Positions 46,136 through 58,763 of a stretch of 64,000 nt of DNA are shown piece by piece (the first letter of the stretch is position 1; every line of letters starts with the position of its first letter). The stretch is from Prostheceraeus crozeri. Lineage: Eukaryota; Platyhelminthes; Polycladida; Euryleptidae. Below the pieces are notes generated by a model. It saw only the letters and a program-made list of their open reading frames with translations, did no database searches and had not been told where the DNA came from. The stretch lies in NCBI GenBank assembly GCA_907163375.1, contig CAJQUW010011587.1, positions 248,001 to 312,000 on the forward strand, read 5' to 3'. The position numbers and the translations under genes were made by a program.

Positions 46136-48483
46136 GGCACGCGACTAACAAACGACTCACATTTTCCTTAATGCCTTGCTGCATAGGTGAATAAACGACT
46201 AACAATGACTTGTAGCCATCATATGGGGGTGGGCGGTGAAGAGTGAATACAGAGCGCTTAGCGTGGATTACGGGAGATGAGAGAGCTCCCATTGTTAAGT
46301 CTTGATGTATGAGACGAAGTTTGTGTAAAGGCGGATTACATATTTATCACACAGCGATTACATGTTTATGGAAAAGAGGATGAACAGGATCTGTTTACTT
46401 ATGGGAATCGAAAAGTCAAAGATTGATGGACAGGATTTGTTTACATGTGCGGATCGCAAAAAGCATACTGTATTTATTGATGAGATGAATTTAATGACAG
46501 GATGAGTTTACATGTGGGAAACGTAACAATTGAAGGATGTCTGATTTATCTTTGTGACATATCTTTCAAGACATATCATTACCTATTCAGTATTTTGTCA
46601 GCCACTATGAGTGGGACCCCCCCCCCGCTCGTCTGGGTTTGAGTGTTCAGGTTAGGGGTCGAAACACAACTAGACGAGTACCTGCTGATGACTGACGGAC
46701 TGCAGCATTATGTTTTATATCCCTTAATCGGTGGCTGAAGTAGTGGTCGATGTATTGTATTTCAAATGAAGAAATGTGGGATTACATGAAGTATTAGATG
46801 GATGAAGAAACTGGCGATAACAAATTCAAGTGAAGAAATAGTATTTTCCATGTGTAGTCTTAGGTATAGTGTGTGTAGTTTCATTGCTTTCGTTGTAGTA
46901 GAGTGTCATTGTAGTTCTATTGTTTACCTCCATTATCCACTTTCCACTTATCCACTCTAATTACCATTATCCATCATGTGTAGTGTCAGATATAGTTCAC
47001 TTGTAATCGGTGTAGTAGCATCGTTGTATTTCCATGTTTTGCCTCCACTTTTCCAAATTTTATTCATCGGTCTCCTGTTGTTTTATAATTTCCTTAACCT
47101 ATGGTGACCATTGTCCTATTCTATTTCCACTATCAGCATCTGTAGTCGGTACAGTATATTAGACGTCTGTTTTGAACGTGTATGCGGCAGTGTTTGGAAT
47201 CTATGGTATTAGTATATTAACAGTAAGAATGAGAAGTATTACAAGTCTTAAGATTTCCATTTTTTACCAGCTATTGGGCCAAAGCTGATCAATTTTAATT
47301 CGTTGCCACGAGAAAGCTCCATTGAGTTCTTTTAATTAAGAACTGATTAATCCAATGGTTACAATAGCATTGCCTTTGTACACTTGCGGATTGGAGAACG
47401 CCATCAGTCCTCATTAGGACTACTTTCATTAATAATTTGAATTAGTAGGCATTATATTATATTATTATAAATGGCTGCTGGGATGATTTTCATCATCGTA
47501 TGAGAAATAATAAAAATTGATTTATAATTCAAATTTATGTTAAATCTTTTTGGGACACGAAATCTCAAATTCCCGCGACCCCATAATTCCGGAATCTTAT
47601 AGTGCCGTGCTCTGTTGGTGATTCTTCTAGGATGAGGATATCTTGATCATAAAGTAGGCTTAATATGGTCTTTATTCCAGCGAATCGTCCAAAAGATTTC
47701 TTCGGCATCCAGCAACATTGTCACATCATTGTCTACTTGGTAGGCCTGCTCTGGATTCATTCGTTTCGAGTTGAACAAGGTTTAAATGAATGGCTCGCCC
47801 TAAAATATCCAAAATGCAGGATCATCGGCCTATGAGTTTTTATATTTGCTTAGATGAAAAGCACTTTATGCAATCTTAATTACACTCATTTTTGCTTGCA
47901 GACAATGATTAATAGAAAAGTAGTATAAGTTATTGAGACCTAACTAACAGGTGATGATGTAGTGTACACCGTCTATCTGACTTGACCCAAAAATGCACAA
48001 TTTGAAATGCATGTAGGCCATATATACATAGACCTTGTTGTATAGGCGACAAGTTGCAATGAACGCTGCAATCTGCAGGCACAGCCTGCTCAAATCTTAC
48101 AAATTTCTTTAAAATATATTGTGACGAATTTGATTGTCTGACCAAAAATGTTATTCTCGTGAATAACATCTTTGTTAATAATTGATTTATCGCATCATCA
48201 TGAAAAAAATTGATGCCAACTGACCGTCTTCGATGTCAGCAAATTCTTAGGAGCAAATTATTGAAAGACATGCAGTCAAATCTGAGCGGAGCATGGGTCG
48301 AGAATCCGCTCAGACGGAATGATTGGGTTCGTTCTGAACTTGCAGTCCACGGTCGAGTTAGGGGTCGAGTCTTGATATTAATCAGATTGAGTCAACCCTC
48401 ATAGCAAATTACACATCAATGAAGCTTCATCACAGACAGTCACCAGCGGGCAGCAAGCCCGCGGACATTAAATCAGGTCAACT
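46136..48483. other. No gene recognised
   Basis: Contains a C11 run at about 46617 and T-rich, AT-rich sequence. There are no frames with motifs and no clear repeat ends. Confidence 0.45.
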
Positions 48484-48861
48484 TAGGGGAGGGTGGGGAG
48501 AAATGGACCACCGATTTTTCAAACCTACTTTTTTGATTCTAGCGGATATATTTCAAAAGATATTTTCATCAAATTCGACATGAGTGTTCCTAAGGGTGTC
48601 ATTGACATGCAGTATGATTCTAGTCACTCAATTACATTTCCCACAACATTTCATTTAGTCAAGTGTTGCGAGGTTGGGAGAAATGGCCAGGGCAGGAGAA
48701 ATGGACCACCATGGTGGGGAGAAATGGACCATGTAGAAGAAATGTTCATTCATTGAAGTATAAGATAATTTTGATACAATTAGCCTGTAACAAACCTCCT
48801 TTTGACCCCAGATAATGTTTTTATAGGTAAAGCGAAAGGTAAAGCTGTATAAACTTGACGT

Positions 48862-49192
48862 ACAAACAGACAAAGTGTACAAGTGTCACTGAATGATAGC
48901 TCATTTGAAAGATCATGATCTGTAGATGATGATTTCTATAATAAACAGCTCAACAAAATACCAATTTGTGTAACTTTTATGAGCAAAAATTCGAAAAAAT
49001 GGAGTCAACACCTTAAATGTCACAATTTTACCATTGGAAATACATAGGATTTTGTTATCATCTCTATTTCTGAAAAGCAAATGATCTGATCCGGCAGACG
49101 CGAAGTTTTGCAGTAGGTTAGAGGTGTACTATGCTATGTGAAAGTTTTATGTACTACCTCGTTCCCTGCACAACTTCACGCTAGCTCCCGGA
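48862..49192. mobile_element. Single arm of the GTCCGGGAGC foldback MITE
   Basis: Nearly identical to one arm of the palindromic MITE at 55455-56198, ending in CTAGCTCCCGGACTA. Only one arm is present, nested in the 48486-50977 transposon. Confidence 0.75.
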
Positions 49193-49411
49193 CTATTACC
49201 TCTGCCGCAAGATTACAGAGATTCTCTAAAAACACTCAGCAAAAACAAAAAAATAGAAGCCTAAACAAATAAAATAAAATTCAATCATTCTGTGACAAAC
49301 ATTACTCTACATACATGTACATTGCAATCGGGAAATACACAAATTATACGCACGTAATCTCAATTACTTGCAAATGCAAATCTCAAAAATACAAATCCAT
49401 AAAAGCGTCAA

Positions 49412-49690
49412 TTACCTTACTAACAAGGCGCTGAGGTCCTCCTGAAATGAGAAAGTGTCCAGCTTTGTTCGGGAGGTTCCAGACACCTTCTCTGACCTCG
49501 TCAGCTTTAACACAATATCCGACATAGGAACATCTGCAATGTCTCTGACTTGGGGTCTGATGAAGCCATCGTGCTTCTCACTTTTCCGTAAGAATTCAAT
49601 TTCTACATTAAAGTCATCAACGTCGACATCATCAGCTGGGCCTATCAACTTTCTGACGATGCCCACGTAATATACGACACTAGCACGCAT
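49412..49690 (-). CDS. Possible C-terminal domain of a DNA transposase
   Basis: 92 residues, with YYVGIVRKLIG, NVEIEFLRKSEKHDGFIRP, VRDIADVPMSDIVLKL and KLDTFSFQEDL. This layout (a YYVG start, a strand-rich FLR core, an aromatic/Pro segment and a V..SDIV motif) recalls a small beta-barrel-like domain found at the end of some invertebrate transposase-like proteins. I cannot name the family with certainty. It lies within the TA-flanked element. It may be a single exon of a decayed gene. Confidence 0.35.
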   Translation of the reverse strand: MRASVVYYVGIVRKLIGPADDVDVDDFNVEIEFLRKSEKHDGFIRPQVRDIADVPMSDIVLKLTRSEKVSGTSRTKLDTFSFQEDLSALLVR

Positions 49691-50152
49691 ATTTCAATGG
49701 AAAATCAAAGACAAAAGTCTACTATAGGTAAAGTTTAGTAAAAAAACAAGCAAATCAGTTAATGTAAACATATATCCTCTGCAGTTTAACTAGCTAAGAT
49801 TGCGTATTGCTACAGTATTTATCAAGCGAAATTAAAACATCATGCACAAGTAGGTTGCAGCGCAGGATAGCATCTCTATTGCAATTGATCAACATTTCAT
49901 GTAGGCCTTGGACCTGTATGTCAATATCCGATCAAACATCCTCGTTTAGACTGTATTGAGAAGACACTGAGCAACCCAATTTCAATACTACTTATTAACT
50001 CTACAAGATATTCATAAACGTGACATATAAAAGTAGTTATCAATCATCATGAAAGGCTATAATGATAATTAAAGCACTTATTAGTGATATATTGAGTGTA
50101 TGGGGATCAAAAATGTTAGTGGTTCGATCTCAATATGGTAATTTATTTATCT

Positions 50153-50406
50153 AAATTTACCTGGGTTCGTTATGGGTAAGGCTTAAAGCAATATACGACG
50201 CGGGTGAAACTCAACTGAAGAGTTTTTTACGAAGATAGTTATACAAATAGCATAATAAGAAGAAATCGAATCAATACGCTAATTTACCTGGGTTCCTTAT
50301 GGGTAAGGCTTAAAGCAATATACGACGCGGGTGAAACTCAACTGAAGAGTTTTTTACGAAGATAGTTATACAAATAGCATAAAAAGAAGAAATCGAATCA
50401 ATACGC
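50153..50406 (+). repeat. 127-bp tandem duplication
   Basis: ATTTACCTGGGTTC through AAATCGAATCAATACGCT occurs twice in direct tandem, with an offset of 127 bp and two or so differences. It is a recent local duplication inside the transposon. Confidence 0.9.
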
Positions 50407-50979
50407 TAATTTTTGCACTAGCATCATGCACACCAACACAGATACACACCATCAGTTCCAGCAGTCAATCCTTAAATAATATACTGAATGACCAAATAAA
50501 AACATCAACAACCATGATAAATAGCTGTACTCGATAATAAACTACCAAAAGAATCTTTTTAAAAGATGGGGAGAAATGGACCACAGGGTGACCATTTCTC
50601 CCCATCTAATTTATTTTCATGAGAACTTTGAACAATCAGATTTTCTAGAAAACCTTGAAGGAATCAAACTATTTGTTGACACATCTCTATCTATGACACT
50701 ATTGGTGCAAACAATCAAGAGTTATTTAGAGGCGCTTGATAATATTCAAGTTTTTAGACGCAGCTAACGAAAATATGAATTTCTGTTTTTTTTAATGAAA
50801 AACAAAAAACACGTGCCAAATCACGAAATCACATGGTATAATGCTCATCCTTCATAAATTGTTCATTGCCATCATGATTATCAATTTCATGCATTTAAGC
50901 AAACTTAAAATACTTTTTTATAGAAGTTAGTGGGGGTGGTCATTTCTCCTGCCTGTCCATTTCTCCCCATCCTCCCCTA

Positions 50980-52165
50980 CGAGACAGCATTACAAATAGA
51001 TTTGCCATTGCTTGCGAGAATCAGAGACACATACGCGAATGCTGTAATGACCACAATTCTTCAATCGAAACCCAGAATTTATTGGTTGTGAATACGCAAA
51101 TTTTCATTAAGGTTATCAATTTAATTTCCGACAAAGCCTACTAATGACAGGCCTACGCAAGGCCTATTGGACACAATCAATGATTCGAATGAATCTATAA
51201 AAACGGGGAATCAACATGAAGAGTCATTTCAGAAGAGTCTAACTTTCTTTCTTCAAAAATAACAGACCGGAAAAAAATTGGATCTCATCAAGCGTCACTT
51301 GCTAAACAGGTTCAAACATCCTAATAGGCCTAATTATACTGCCTCAACGCCCGCAAAAATTGGCACTTGAATGATTTAATGATGTGAAAAATGAACTGAC
51401 GTTATTTTTGTCTCATAAACGTGATAAGTGAGCACATTTCACAGGCAGATTCATTATTAAATGACACGCTAGCAGCATGCATGCTTACAATTAAGATTTC
51501 ACGTGATGGCAATATTCAATATTTTTAGATTCACATAGGAATTGTGACGACTTACCAGATTGATGCTTATTGTTTTCTTAGTTAACGTATGACTTGTGTT
51601 TAAATCGCTCCAATTCCTATTCGAAATTCCAATTCAAAATTGAATGTAAATCTCATATCATCAAGAAGATCGAAGACCTTCAGCAAGTTTATTCTGGTCT
51701 TTATCAGTATTCTTGTCCCCCGTTTGCCAAAATTGCCAAGAAAACTTGAAGATAGACTTCTACGAACAGACAACATGGCATGTAAACTGATGAACTACGA
51801 GATTCAAGACCATAGCTCGACCAGTTCGTCTCAACATGAGAAGTGAGAAAATTAATAAAATACTTTTCATGAAAGCTGCCAAGTCAACTACCCAAAATCC
51901 ACCTTCTTCATGTGCTTAAATGTGCTTAAACGTCCAAGCATTCGCACCATCAGCTCACAAGAACTGAAAAATATAAACGGTCTTTCTGCACACATGTTGT
52001 TTGTGTGCTAAACAAAAATTGAATTTGTGGTCATATCATTAACACATTTTGTAAATTTTGAATTCATGAGTAATTTATGAATTTTTCTCTTTAACTTGTG
52101 AAATCAATATGCTTGTGATCACCATTTCTTTGGAAAATATATACGTTTCATTTGTTTTCGATTCT
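50980..52165. other. No gene recognised
   Basis: AT-rich flank between two transposon-like blocks, with no supported feature. Confidence 0.45.
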
Positions 52166-52999
52166 AAAGTAATGGTCCGTTTCTTTGCGTCAAATCGCAA
52201 CCAAATTGGCAAAAAGAAAACGATTTTTAACATGAAAATAAAAGCACCTACCATGAACTCTTGACTCAAGGACACTGAGAAATTTTCAAGGTCTTCTGCA
52301 CTAAGTCGACTATTTGGTATTCGTGTCTAATTACCCCATTAAAATTAGATCACACTGCAAGAATTTCACGAAGTTTTAGTTCCAGTCCTGTTCCAAAATC
52401 TGTTGTTTTGCCGTCTTTTGGGAGTGGCATTACTTTAATGCAAGAAATCGCTCTCTTTTTCTAATTTAAGTGCGATGACGCAAAGAAAAGGGCCAATGAA
52501 CTTGTTAAATGACTGGCATGATGTGATCTCTTCAAAGGGGTATCCGAAAATTTTGATTATTTCGCGTGATTATTTCGTATGTACCCCTTTCGTAGATCTT
52601 CACATTCGTATCCGTATCAGCAAATGTTTAACGCCCGTATGTACCAACGCGGAATAGCAATTCTCTAGAATAGCCCTATTCCAAGATTATTCGCGTAGAG
52701 TCATGCTTTGTACTAACATGGATTATTTGCAGAATAACTAGTCGGCCAATTTATTCCCACCTTGAGGTATGACACTACCGTAGCGTCAATAACTCTTGAT
52801 CATGCAGCTCTCCAATGAAGTATGACATCATTGTGACGTCAATTAATCGCACTTCTGCAGCTCTCCATTGGACGGAAGGAAAGTTGAACATGATGACGGT
52901 AAAGGCGGTCGCTAGAAGAAGGAAAAACATGGACAGTCTCTCATTAATGACAATGACAGACCGTAAGCGCAACAGCAATTTCAAAAGTAATTAGAGTAG

Positions 53000-53880
53000 T
53001 ACCGAGATAAATTTGCTATTAGAATTAATAGAGAATGGTCACCACGTATAGGCTACATTGAGGACAAGAAAACCGACGCCAAAGCAATGAAAAAAGGAGA
53101 TGCCTGGCTGTCTATATGGAATGAATTTAATGCCAGAAATGTAACTAAGAGAGAGAGTTGGAGAACATCAAGAACTTGTGGAAAAGACTAAAACAAGAAA
53201 GCAAGAAGAAGAAGGCGTCATTGAACAGAGATCTGCGGTAAACTGGCGGGGGCACAGGAACTAATGCTACCCTATCACCTAAGTCAATGCGGATGTTGTC
53301 AATGCTACCAATTGAACAAATTGAACCTCCACTTCACAGTCAATTCGATTCTGACACTTTGCCTAATATTCAGCCGGAAGTGAGGTAAGGAATTTCATGT
53401 TGTACATTTTTTATTCATTTACCTAAAAGCATTTAACAATGAATGAAATCAGATAAACGAAATATCATATTGCTGCGCAAAAGATGTGCTGCGGCCTGGT
53501 AGGATGCGAACCTACGGTCCCTACCAACTGAGCTACGATCCATTATAGTGGCATTTGTAAGCGAACTCATCAATGTCTTCGAGCCTTGCACTTACGCTTT
53601 TTCAGTCAGGGTCACTTCTAACTTTTAAAATCATGTTTTCCATTTCAGCTTCGTGAGATTGCTCGAGGAGGATGAAAAAGATATCGCTCCATTTACCTCG
53701 ATTGAGGAGCTTGAACCGCTTCCGAAGAAGGCAAAGGTGGATATTCCTAAAAGGAAGATGTCGCATTACCAAAGTGAATTAGGCCTATTAAAGATGGCAA
53801 AAAGTGAATTCGAGCAGACAATGATAAATCTCAAGCTGAAGGAAGCTTATTATAAAAAGAAAATTGACAGTTTACCATGA
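53000..53880 (+). pseudogene. Zeste-like Myb/SANT DNA-binding protein, broken
   Basis: Exon 1 (about 53000-53393) encodes pieces such as LLLELIENG, YIEDKKTDAKAMKKGDAWLS, IWNEFNARNVT, LENIKNLWKRLKQESKKKK and TGGGTGTNATLS, the layout of the zeste/Myb-SANT family. It contains frameshifts near 53050 and 53155 and a TAA near 53237. It ends at a donor GTGAG/GTAAGG (53393). Exon 2 starts after TTTCAG at 53649 and runs to 53880 with FVRLLEEDEKD and a lysine-rich helical tail LKLKEAYYKKKIDSLP. Such proteins bind DNA and also occur as accessory proteins of Harbinger transposons. Whether this is a host gene relic or a transposon gene is open. Confidence 0.65.
53488..53542 (-). repeat. tRNA-like SINE fragment
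   Basis: On the minus strand GGATCGTAGCTCAGTTGGTA (box A) is followed shortly by GTAGGTTCGCATCCTAC (box B and T-arm). The anticodon arm is missing. It lies in the intron of the zeste-like gene. Confidence 0.65.
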
Positions 53881-54369
53881 ATTTTACCATGTTTAGTTAC
53901 TTGTGCAATTGAAATGTTAAAGAAATGTCATGTCCTTTGAATCTGAATGAGAATTTAGTACTACTTACAGAAATATTTACTGTAACTATAAATATGCCTA
54001 TTTCTTCAGTACGTCATTGAAATCAGATGAAGAATTTCACCAATTTTTGTGCCAGTCCAATAGAACTGTAATAATAAACTACGAGTAGAATGTGCAAAAT
54101 CTGTTCTTTTGCCATCTATTGAAAGTGGAATGCAAAAATCGTTTTCTTTTAGTCAATTTATGTGCGATTTGACGCAAAGAAAAGGGCCAATAAATGATTT
54201 TCCATATGGCTATGTCGAACGTGTGTGAAGTTGGCGGAACCACCCAACGGAACCATAATAAGATTCTTTTCAAAACAACTTCCATTTTGACAACAAAAGT
54301 CTGTCGCAGTAGCCTATATTGAATATCTAAAGAGACTAACAACTATTAAGTCAATAAAAGATACCAACA

Positions 54370-54475
54370 CCCTTGATTCCCCGACCGCACTCGCCTGACC
54401 CAGGAATCGAGCCGAAGTCCGCAGTGAAGACGAGGTCGCACTTTCTTCAGTACGCCACGCTGACGGTTCACAAGG
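54370..54475 (-). repeat. Possible second SINE head
   Basis: On the minus strand TGGCGTACTGAAGAAAGTG is followed by GGCTCGATTCCTGGG, a good box B. Box A is poor. This is a weak call. Confidence 0.3.
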
Positions 54476-54682
54476 AATGCGAGTGAAGGCAGAAGTCATT
54501 TCCAAGTGATATCGACAGCTTATTGTCTGACAGAATACTACCAGCATTCATCTTGTAGCGAGGCAGCATATCAACATGTCGACTACGTCACACTGTACAT
54601 TGACAACAAAGGTCTGTCGCAGCCACAGAATTAGATTGTTTAACTGTATCACTTTGCTAGAAGTGAAAACTGAATCAAAATA

Positions 54683-54905
54683 ATGGCACATGCAGGAACT
54701 TATTAAGTGGGCAAAAATAAATTTTTAATACCTTGCATAGATAGGAAGAATAGTCGTGGGTCGCTTGCGGATTGTTGTGGATTCCTTCAAAATGCTCCGA
54801 TCGCGGCGATTCCTTCAGATTCGAAGAATTCAGATCATTGCGCAAAACTTTTCTCGATCATGTTGGCCCTTCCGATCATTATTAAAAAAGTTAGCAGGCG
54901 CACGA
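54683..54905 (+). repeat. Inverted repeat partner 1
   Basis: Matches the reverse complement of 56703-56950 (GGCACATGC..GAACYTA, TAATACCTTGCA, GATTCCTTCARATTCGAAGA). Both open a related frame by descent. The pair brackets two MITEs. Confidence 0.75.
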
Positions 54906-55454
54906 AAAAACGTTCACAAACTGATTCAGATTGTCTTTCGCCAGAAACTATTAGGCCTTCTGTCTGTAGGCTACGTGATGTAGCCTACTATGACCAGTGA
55001 AAGTTATAAGCTCTTACATCTCCTAAAATGAAGTTTTGCCAAAAGTAAGACCTGAAGTGAGGAAGCAAAAAGATTGACCCGCATAACTAGTGAATAAAGA
55101 TTGTTTTGTCCATCAGTATGCCATCCGATCTCTTGACAGTAGCTACTTCTACAGTGAGGCTCCCCAAAAGTAAAACATTTACGGACTCGGAATTTCTTTC
55201 AAATGTAAAACTTTTCGCTCTGAACTCCTGCAACTTTTGGATAATGAGTTAGTCACAGAATTAGACTGCTCATTCCCTAGTCGTCGTTTCATAGAAGGGC
55301 AGAGTCATATCTCGTAGCGATAATGAAATGGCACACACCACAAACAATCTATGGTTGAACAATAAATCGTCACTGAATAAGCAGTGAGCCTCGACAGCAG
55401 CAAGTGGCGTGCGTGTCATACACATCGAGTTCTTCGTTCGGTCACACACTAGTA

Positions 55455-56198
55455 GTCCGGGAGCTAGCGTGAAGTTGTGCAGGGAACGAGGTAGTACATA
55501 AAACTTTCACATAGCATAGTACACCTCTAACCTACTGCAAAACTTCGCGTCTGCCGGATCAGATCATTTGCTTTTCAGAAATAGACAGGATAACAAAATC
55601 CTATGTATTTCCAGTGGTAAAATTGTGACATTTAAGGTGTTGACTCCATTTTTTCGAATTTTTGCTCATAAAAGTTACACAAATTGGTATTTTGTTGAAC
55701 TGGTTATTGTAGAAATCATCTACAGATCATGATCTTTCAAATGAGCTGTCATTCAGTGACAGAGGATGAAGTAAAGTGTACAAACAGACACTTTTCGTTG
55801 GTGTAACTGCAAATTTTAGCATAGAAATTTCAGGAAAATTTTTGATATACTTTAACGAAAAGTGTCTGTTTGTACACTTTACTTCATCCTCTGTCATTGA
55901 ATGATAACTCATTTGAAAGATCATGATCTGTAGATGATTTCTACAATAACCAGTTCAACAAAATACCAATTTGTGTAACTTTTATGAGCAAAAATTCGAA
56001 AAAATGGAGTTAACACCTTAAATGTCACAATTTTACCACTGGAAATACATAGGATTTTGTTATCCTCTATATTTCTGAAAAGCAAATGATCTGATCCGAC
56101 AGATGCGAAGTTCTGCAGTAGGTCAGAGGTGTACTATGCTATGTGAAAGTTTTATGTACTACCCCGTTCCCTGCACAACTTCACGCTAGCTCCCGGAC
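55455..56198. mobile_element. Foldback MITE GTCCGGGAGCTAGCG
   Basis: Almost perfectly palindromic over 744 bp, with ends GTCCGGGAGCTAGCG and its complement and TA on both sides (55453-55454, 56199-56200). The centre lies near 55820. A single arm is present at 48862-49192. Confidence 0.85.
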
Positions 56199-56202
56199 TA
56201 TA

Positions 56203-56658
56203 GGTGACATGCCACGCTCAATCACGCGTAAACCACGCGTAATTACACATGACCCTAAACATCCACTTTGGCTATGCGGGACATTGCTGCAACATCTGTT
56301 ACATAAGTTAGTATAGTTGGCAGTCCTGTTATATAGACTTTGCGTCTCATGTGTCTGCATGTATCAGAGACTAAACAATGTGATAGGACCTCAATTTCAT
56401 ACTCAGTGAAGACAAAACACGCTTAGCGGTTCATCCGTAGTTCAAGCGACAACGGAGACAACCGTAGACGACGCCCAAACTACAAACGCTCGCCCGCGCG
56501 TATTCATAAACATTCTACATGTTTTAACAGCAACAGATCAAGTGATTTCTGACTCTTAGTGCAGCGCGTATGTACGCGGGTAGAAGAATAGAATGTCCTT
56601 AACCACGGATGTTTGGGGTGTTCCGTAATTACGCGTGAATCACGCGTGGCATGTCACC
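56203..56658. mobile_element. MITE GGTGACATGCCACG
   Basis: The ends GGTGACATGCCACG and CGTGGCATGTCACC are inverted, with additional ACGCGT-rich inverted sequence inside. TA flanks at 56201-56202 and 56659-56660. It sits immediately beside the previous MITE, the two separated by TATA. Confidence 0.8.
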
Positions 56659-56702
56659 TAGTGCACTTCACTGTCCCAGCACCAATCATTAATAAACCCT
56701 AC

Positions 56703-56950
56703 GAATAGAGGGAGTGAACTTATAATTTCTCACGCCTGCCAACTTCTAAACAAAGAATCTGACGGACCAACATTAACAGGAAAATATGTGTACAATGATC
56801 TGCATTCTTCGAATTTGAAGGAATCGTGGTAATCGAGGCATTTTGGAGGAATTCACAGCAACCCGCAAGTGACGCACGACTGTTTTTCCTATCTCTGCAA
56901 GGTATTAAGAATTCCTTTTTTGGCCACTTACTAGGTTCCAGCATGTGCCA
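56703..56950 (-). repeat. Inverted repeat partner 2
   Basis: Inverted, diverged copy of 54683-54905. Confidence 0.75.
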
Positions 56951-56960
56951 CCGTTCTTTG

Positions 56961-58040
56961 CTACTCCAGATCTGTGGTCTCAGGTTTACTCGCAACGAAT
57001 AGTCAACCTTTGGATGGACGCTTGATGTGTCGAATAAGCGGTGAACGAGAATCTCGGAGAATTAAAAACACAAATTACTCCATGTTTGTCGGGTCAGATG
57101 CAATGTCAATTGATAAAGAATCTGTGGGTCGCAGAGAGAAAAATGACGCGGGCCGGAGGGCTGCCACCTCGCATAGACCAATGAGACGTGATCGAGTCCA
57201 GACTGACGAATCAATGATGGAAATAGTATTGGACAGAGGAGGCGGCGATAGTCATATGAAAAAAGGGAATATATGCGCAATTCAATGATGGCACCAACAT
57301 GAAATAATTGATGTAGGCGCACCAATGATGACTCTGCTGCAATGAGGATCGGCCTAATTGAGACAGTCATGGAAGACCAACGATGGGACACGTTCGGAAG
57401 TATTGAGGACTGCTTGAATAATACAGATTGTTTCATAAAAAATGGATCACCCTTAAACATCGCCTTAACTTCAACTTTGTCTAACTCCGCCAAACATGAA
57501 CGAATTTCTCTGAAATTTAGAAGATATGTCAGTTGTGCTTACTAATATCATTGTTGGAAATTTCAAGCATGAATATTGAGTTGTTTTCCTGTTATAGATA
57601 AAAAAGTAGTAGATAATTTGATCTTCATTTAGCAATCTTACACAAAATCATACCTCACTCTTATAAAATTACATTTGTTTCCTTTGTTATGTAATATGTT
57701 GTTCTACAAGCCAAAAGCTATCAAGCAAAACAAAAATAAAGAAAATCGGTCAATCAGAGCCAGTGTAGCACCATTATTCATCAACAATAATGTAACTGCT
57801 ACATGTGATTAACTGGACTTCATGTTCCATAGCTTCCTGACTTCGTTGCGGTGGTGTTGGCAGCACTCCTGATTGCTTTCAGCTAGAAATCTATCTCTTA
57901 CCGGTTGAAAACAATATTGTTTTACTGTATTGTTTTTTTGTATTGTATTTTTACTTTTATTGTTTATTAATACAAAGGACAAATGAACAATAACGAGATC
58001 GCATTCACAAAAGGCAAAGTGTCAGCCTTGCTAGAACTTG
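56961..58040. other. No gene recognised
   Basis: Short frames only, for example at 56974-57288. Nothing with a motif or exon borders. Confidence 0.4.
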
Positions 58041-58075
58041 CTAGAACCTAGCCTTGTTAGGATAGTGATGGTCGA

Positions 58076-58763
58076 TTGAGATTATTGATAAAATCTGATC
58101 AGGAAATTCCGAGACATTTACATCGTCCCCGGGTACAGGGTGGTGCGACTCTACTGATTTGGGCTGGCATTTGGACCAATGGCCGCTCTGAACTTCACAT
58201 ACAGCAAGGAACCATGAATTCTGAACGCTATGTGAATGTTTTACGAATGAACATTGGTCAAATGACAGATCAACTTGGTGATCCATCGACTTGGTTATTT
58301 ATGGATGATAATGCTACGTGTCATAGGATTAGTAGAGTCAACTTATGCAAGTCTCAATTAGGGCTTAGGACATTATCTTGGCCAGCTCGTTCTCCTGATC
58401 TGAATCCCATAGAAAATGTATGGAGTATTCTAAAACGTAACATTCGTCGTTCACTGCTACCTACAGATGGCGTATCACAACTTACGTCACTGTTAAAAAG
58501 AGAGTGGAGAAAGTTAGATCAGTCAAAAATCAACGATATCATCGAATCAATGCCTAGACGAATTGGTAATGTCATTGACAATAAGGGTAGGGCCACAAAA
58601 TATTAGCTTCTTAAGAACCGTTACTGTATCATAGCTTATCAGATTATATAAGGACATTTAAATATATTAGGGACATGAAATAACATGAAAAATGCTTTCT
58701 GTATCATACTTATGTTGTATTTAGTCAAATTTTAGGATGATCCACTTTTTATGAAACGGACTG
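58076..58763 (+). pseudogene. Tc1-type transposon, 3' half
   Basis: The open frame 58076-58606 encodes the C-terminal half of a Tc1 transposase: GGATLLIWAGIWTNGRSELH, FMDDNATCHR (second catalytic D), and WPARSPDLNPIENVWSILKR (catalytic E). I count 34 residues between D and E (DD34E). The N-terminal DNA-binding domain and the first catalytic aspartate are missing. The right end is ...AAACGGACTG followed by TA at 58764. The element is 5'-truncated and inactive, although the remaining frame has no stops. Confidence 0.88.

Larger units (their letters stand above)
48486..50977. mobile_element. TA-flanked DNA transposon with GGGAGAAATGGACCA boxes
   Basis: The ends GGGGAGGGTGGGGAGAAATG and (reverse complement) GGGGAGGATGGGGAGAAATG are inverted and flanked by TA at 48484-48485 and 50978-50979. 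The box GGGAGAAATGGACCA or its near-copies also occurs internally near 48676, 48690, 48716 and 50568 (there as an inverted pair). A TA target fits the Tc1/mariner/pogo group, but the family is not recognised. A degenerate coding exon (49412-49690, minus) and one arm of another MITE lie inside. Confidence 0.7.
52168..54193. mobile_element. Candidate Harbinger-like element around the zeste-like gene
   Basis: TTTCTTTGCGTCAAATCGCA at 52180 is the inverted counterpart of GTGCGATTTGACGCAAAGAA at 54161. An additional direct copy of the right-hand block lies at 52390-52510 (CAAAATCTGTTSTTTTGCC through AAAGGGCCAAT), so the left side has a tangled end. TAA-like bases flank both outer ends. PIF/Harbinger elements use TWA targets and carry a Myb/SANT protein, which would fit. 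The ends are uncertain and no Harbinger nuclease was found. Confidence 0.4.

Noticed and set aside
46617-46627. C-rich runs as G-quadruplex or telomere-like sites
   Set aside because: Single homopolymer runs without the repeated spacing needed; those in the Polinton ends are better explained as part of the terminal repeats.
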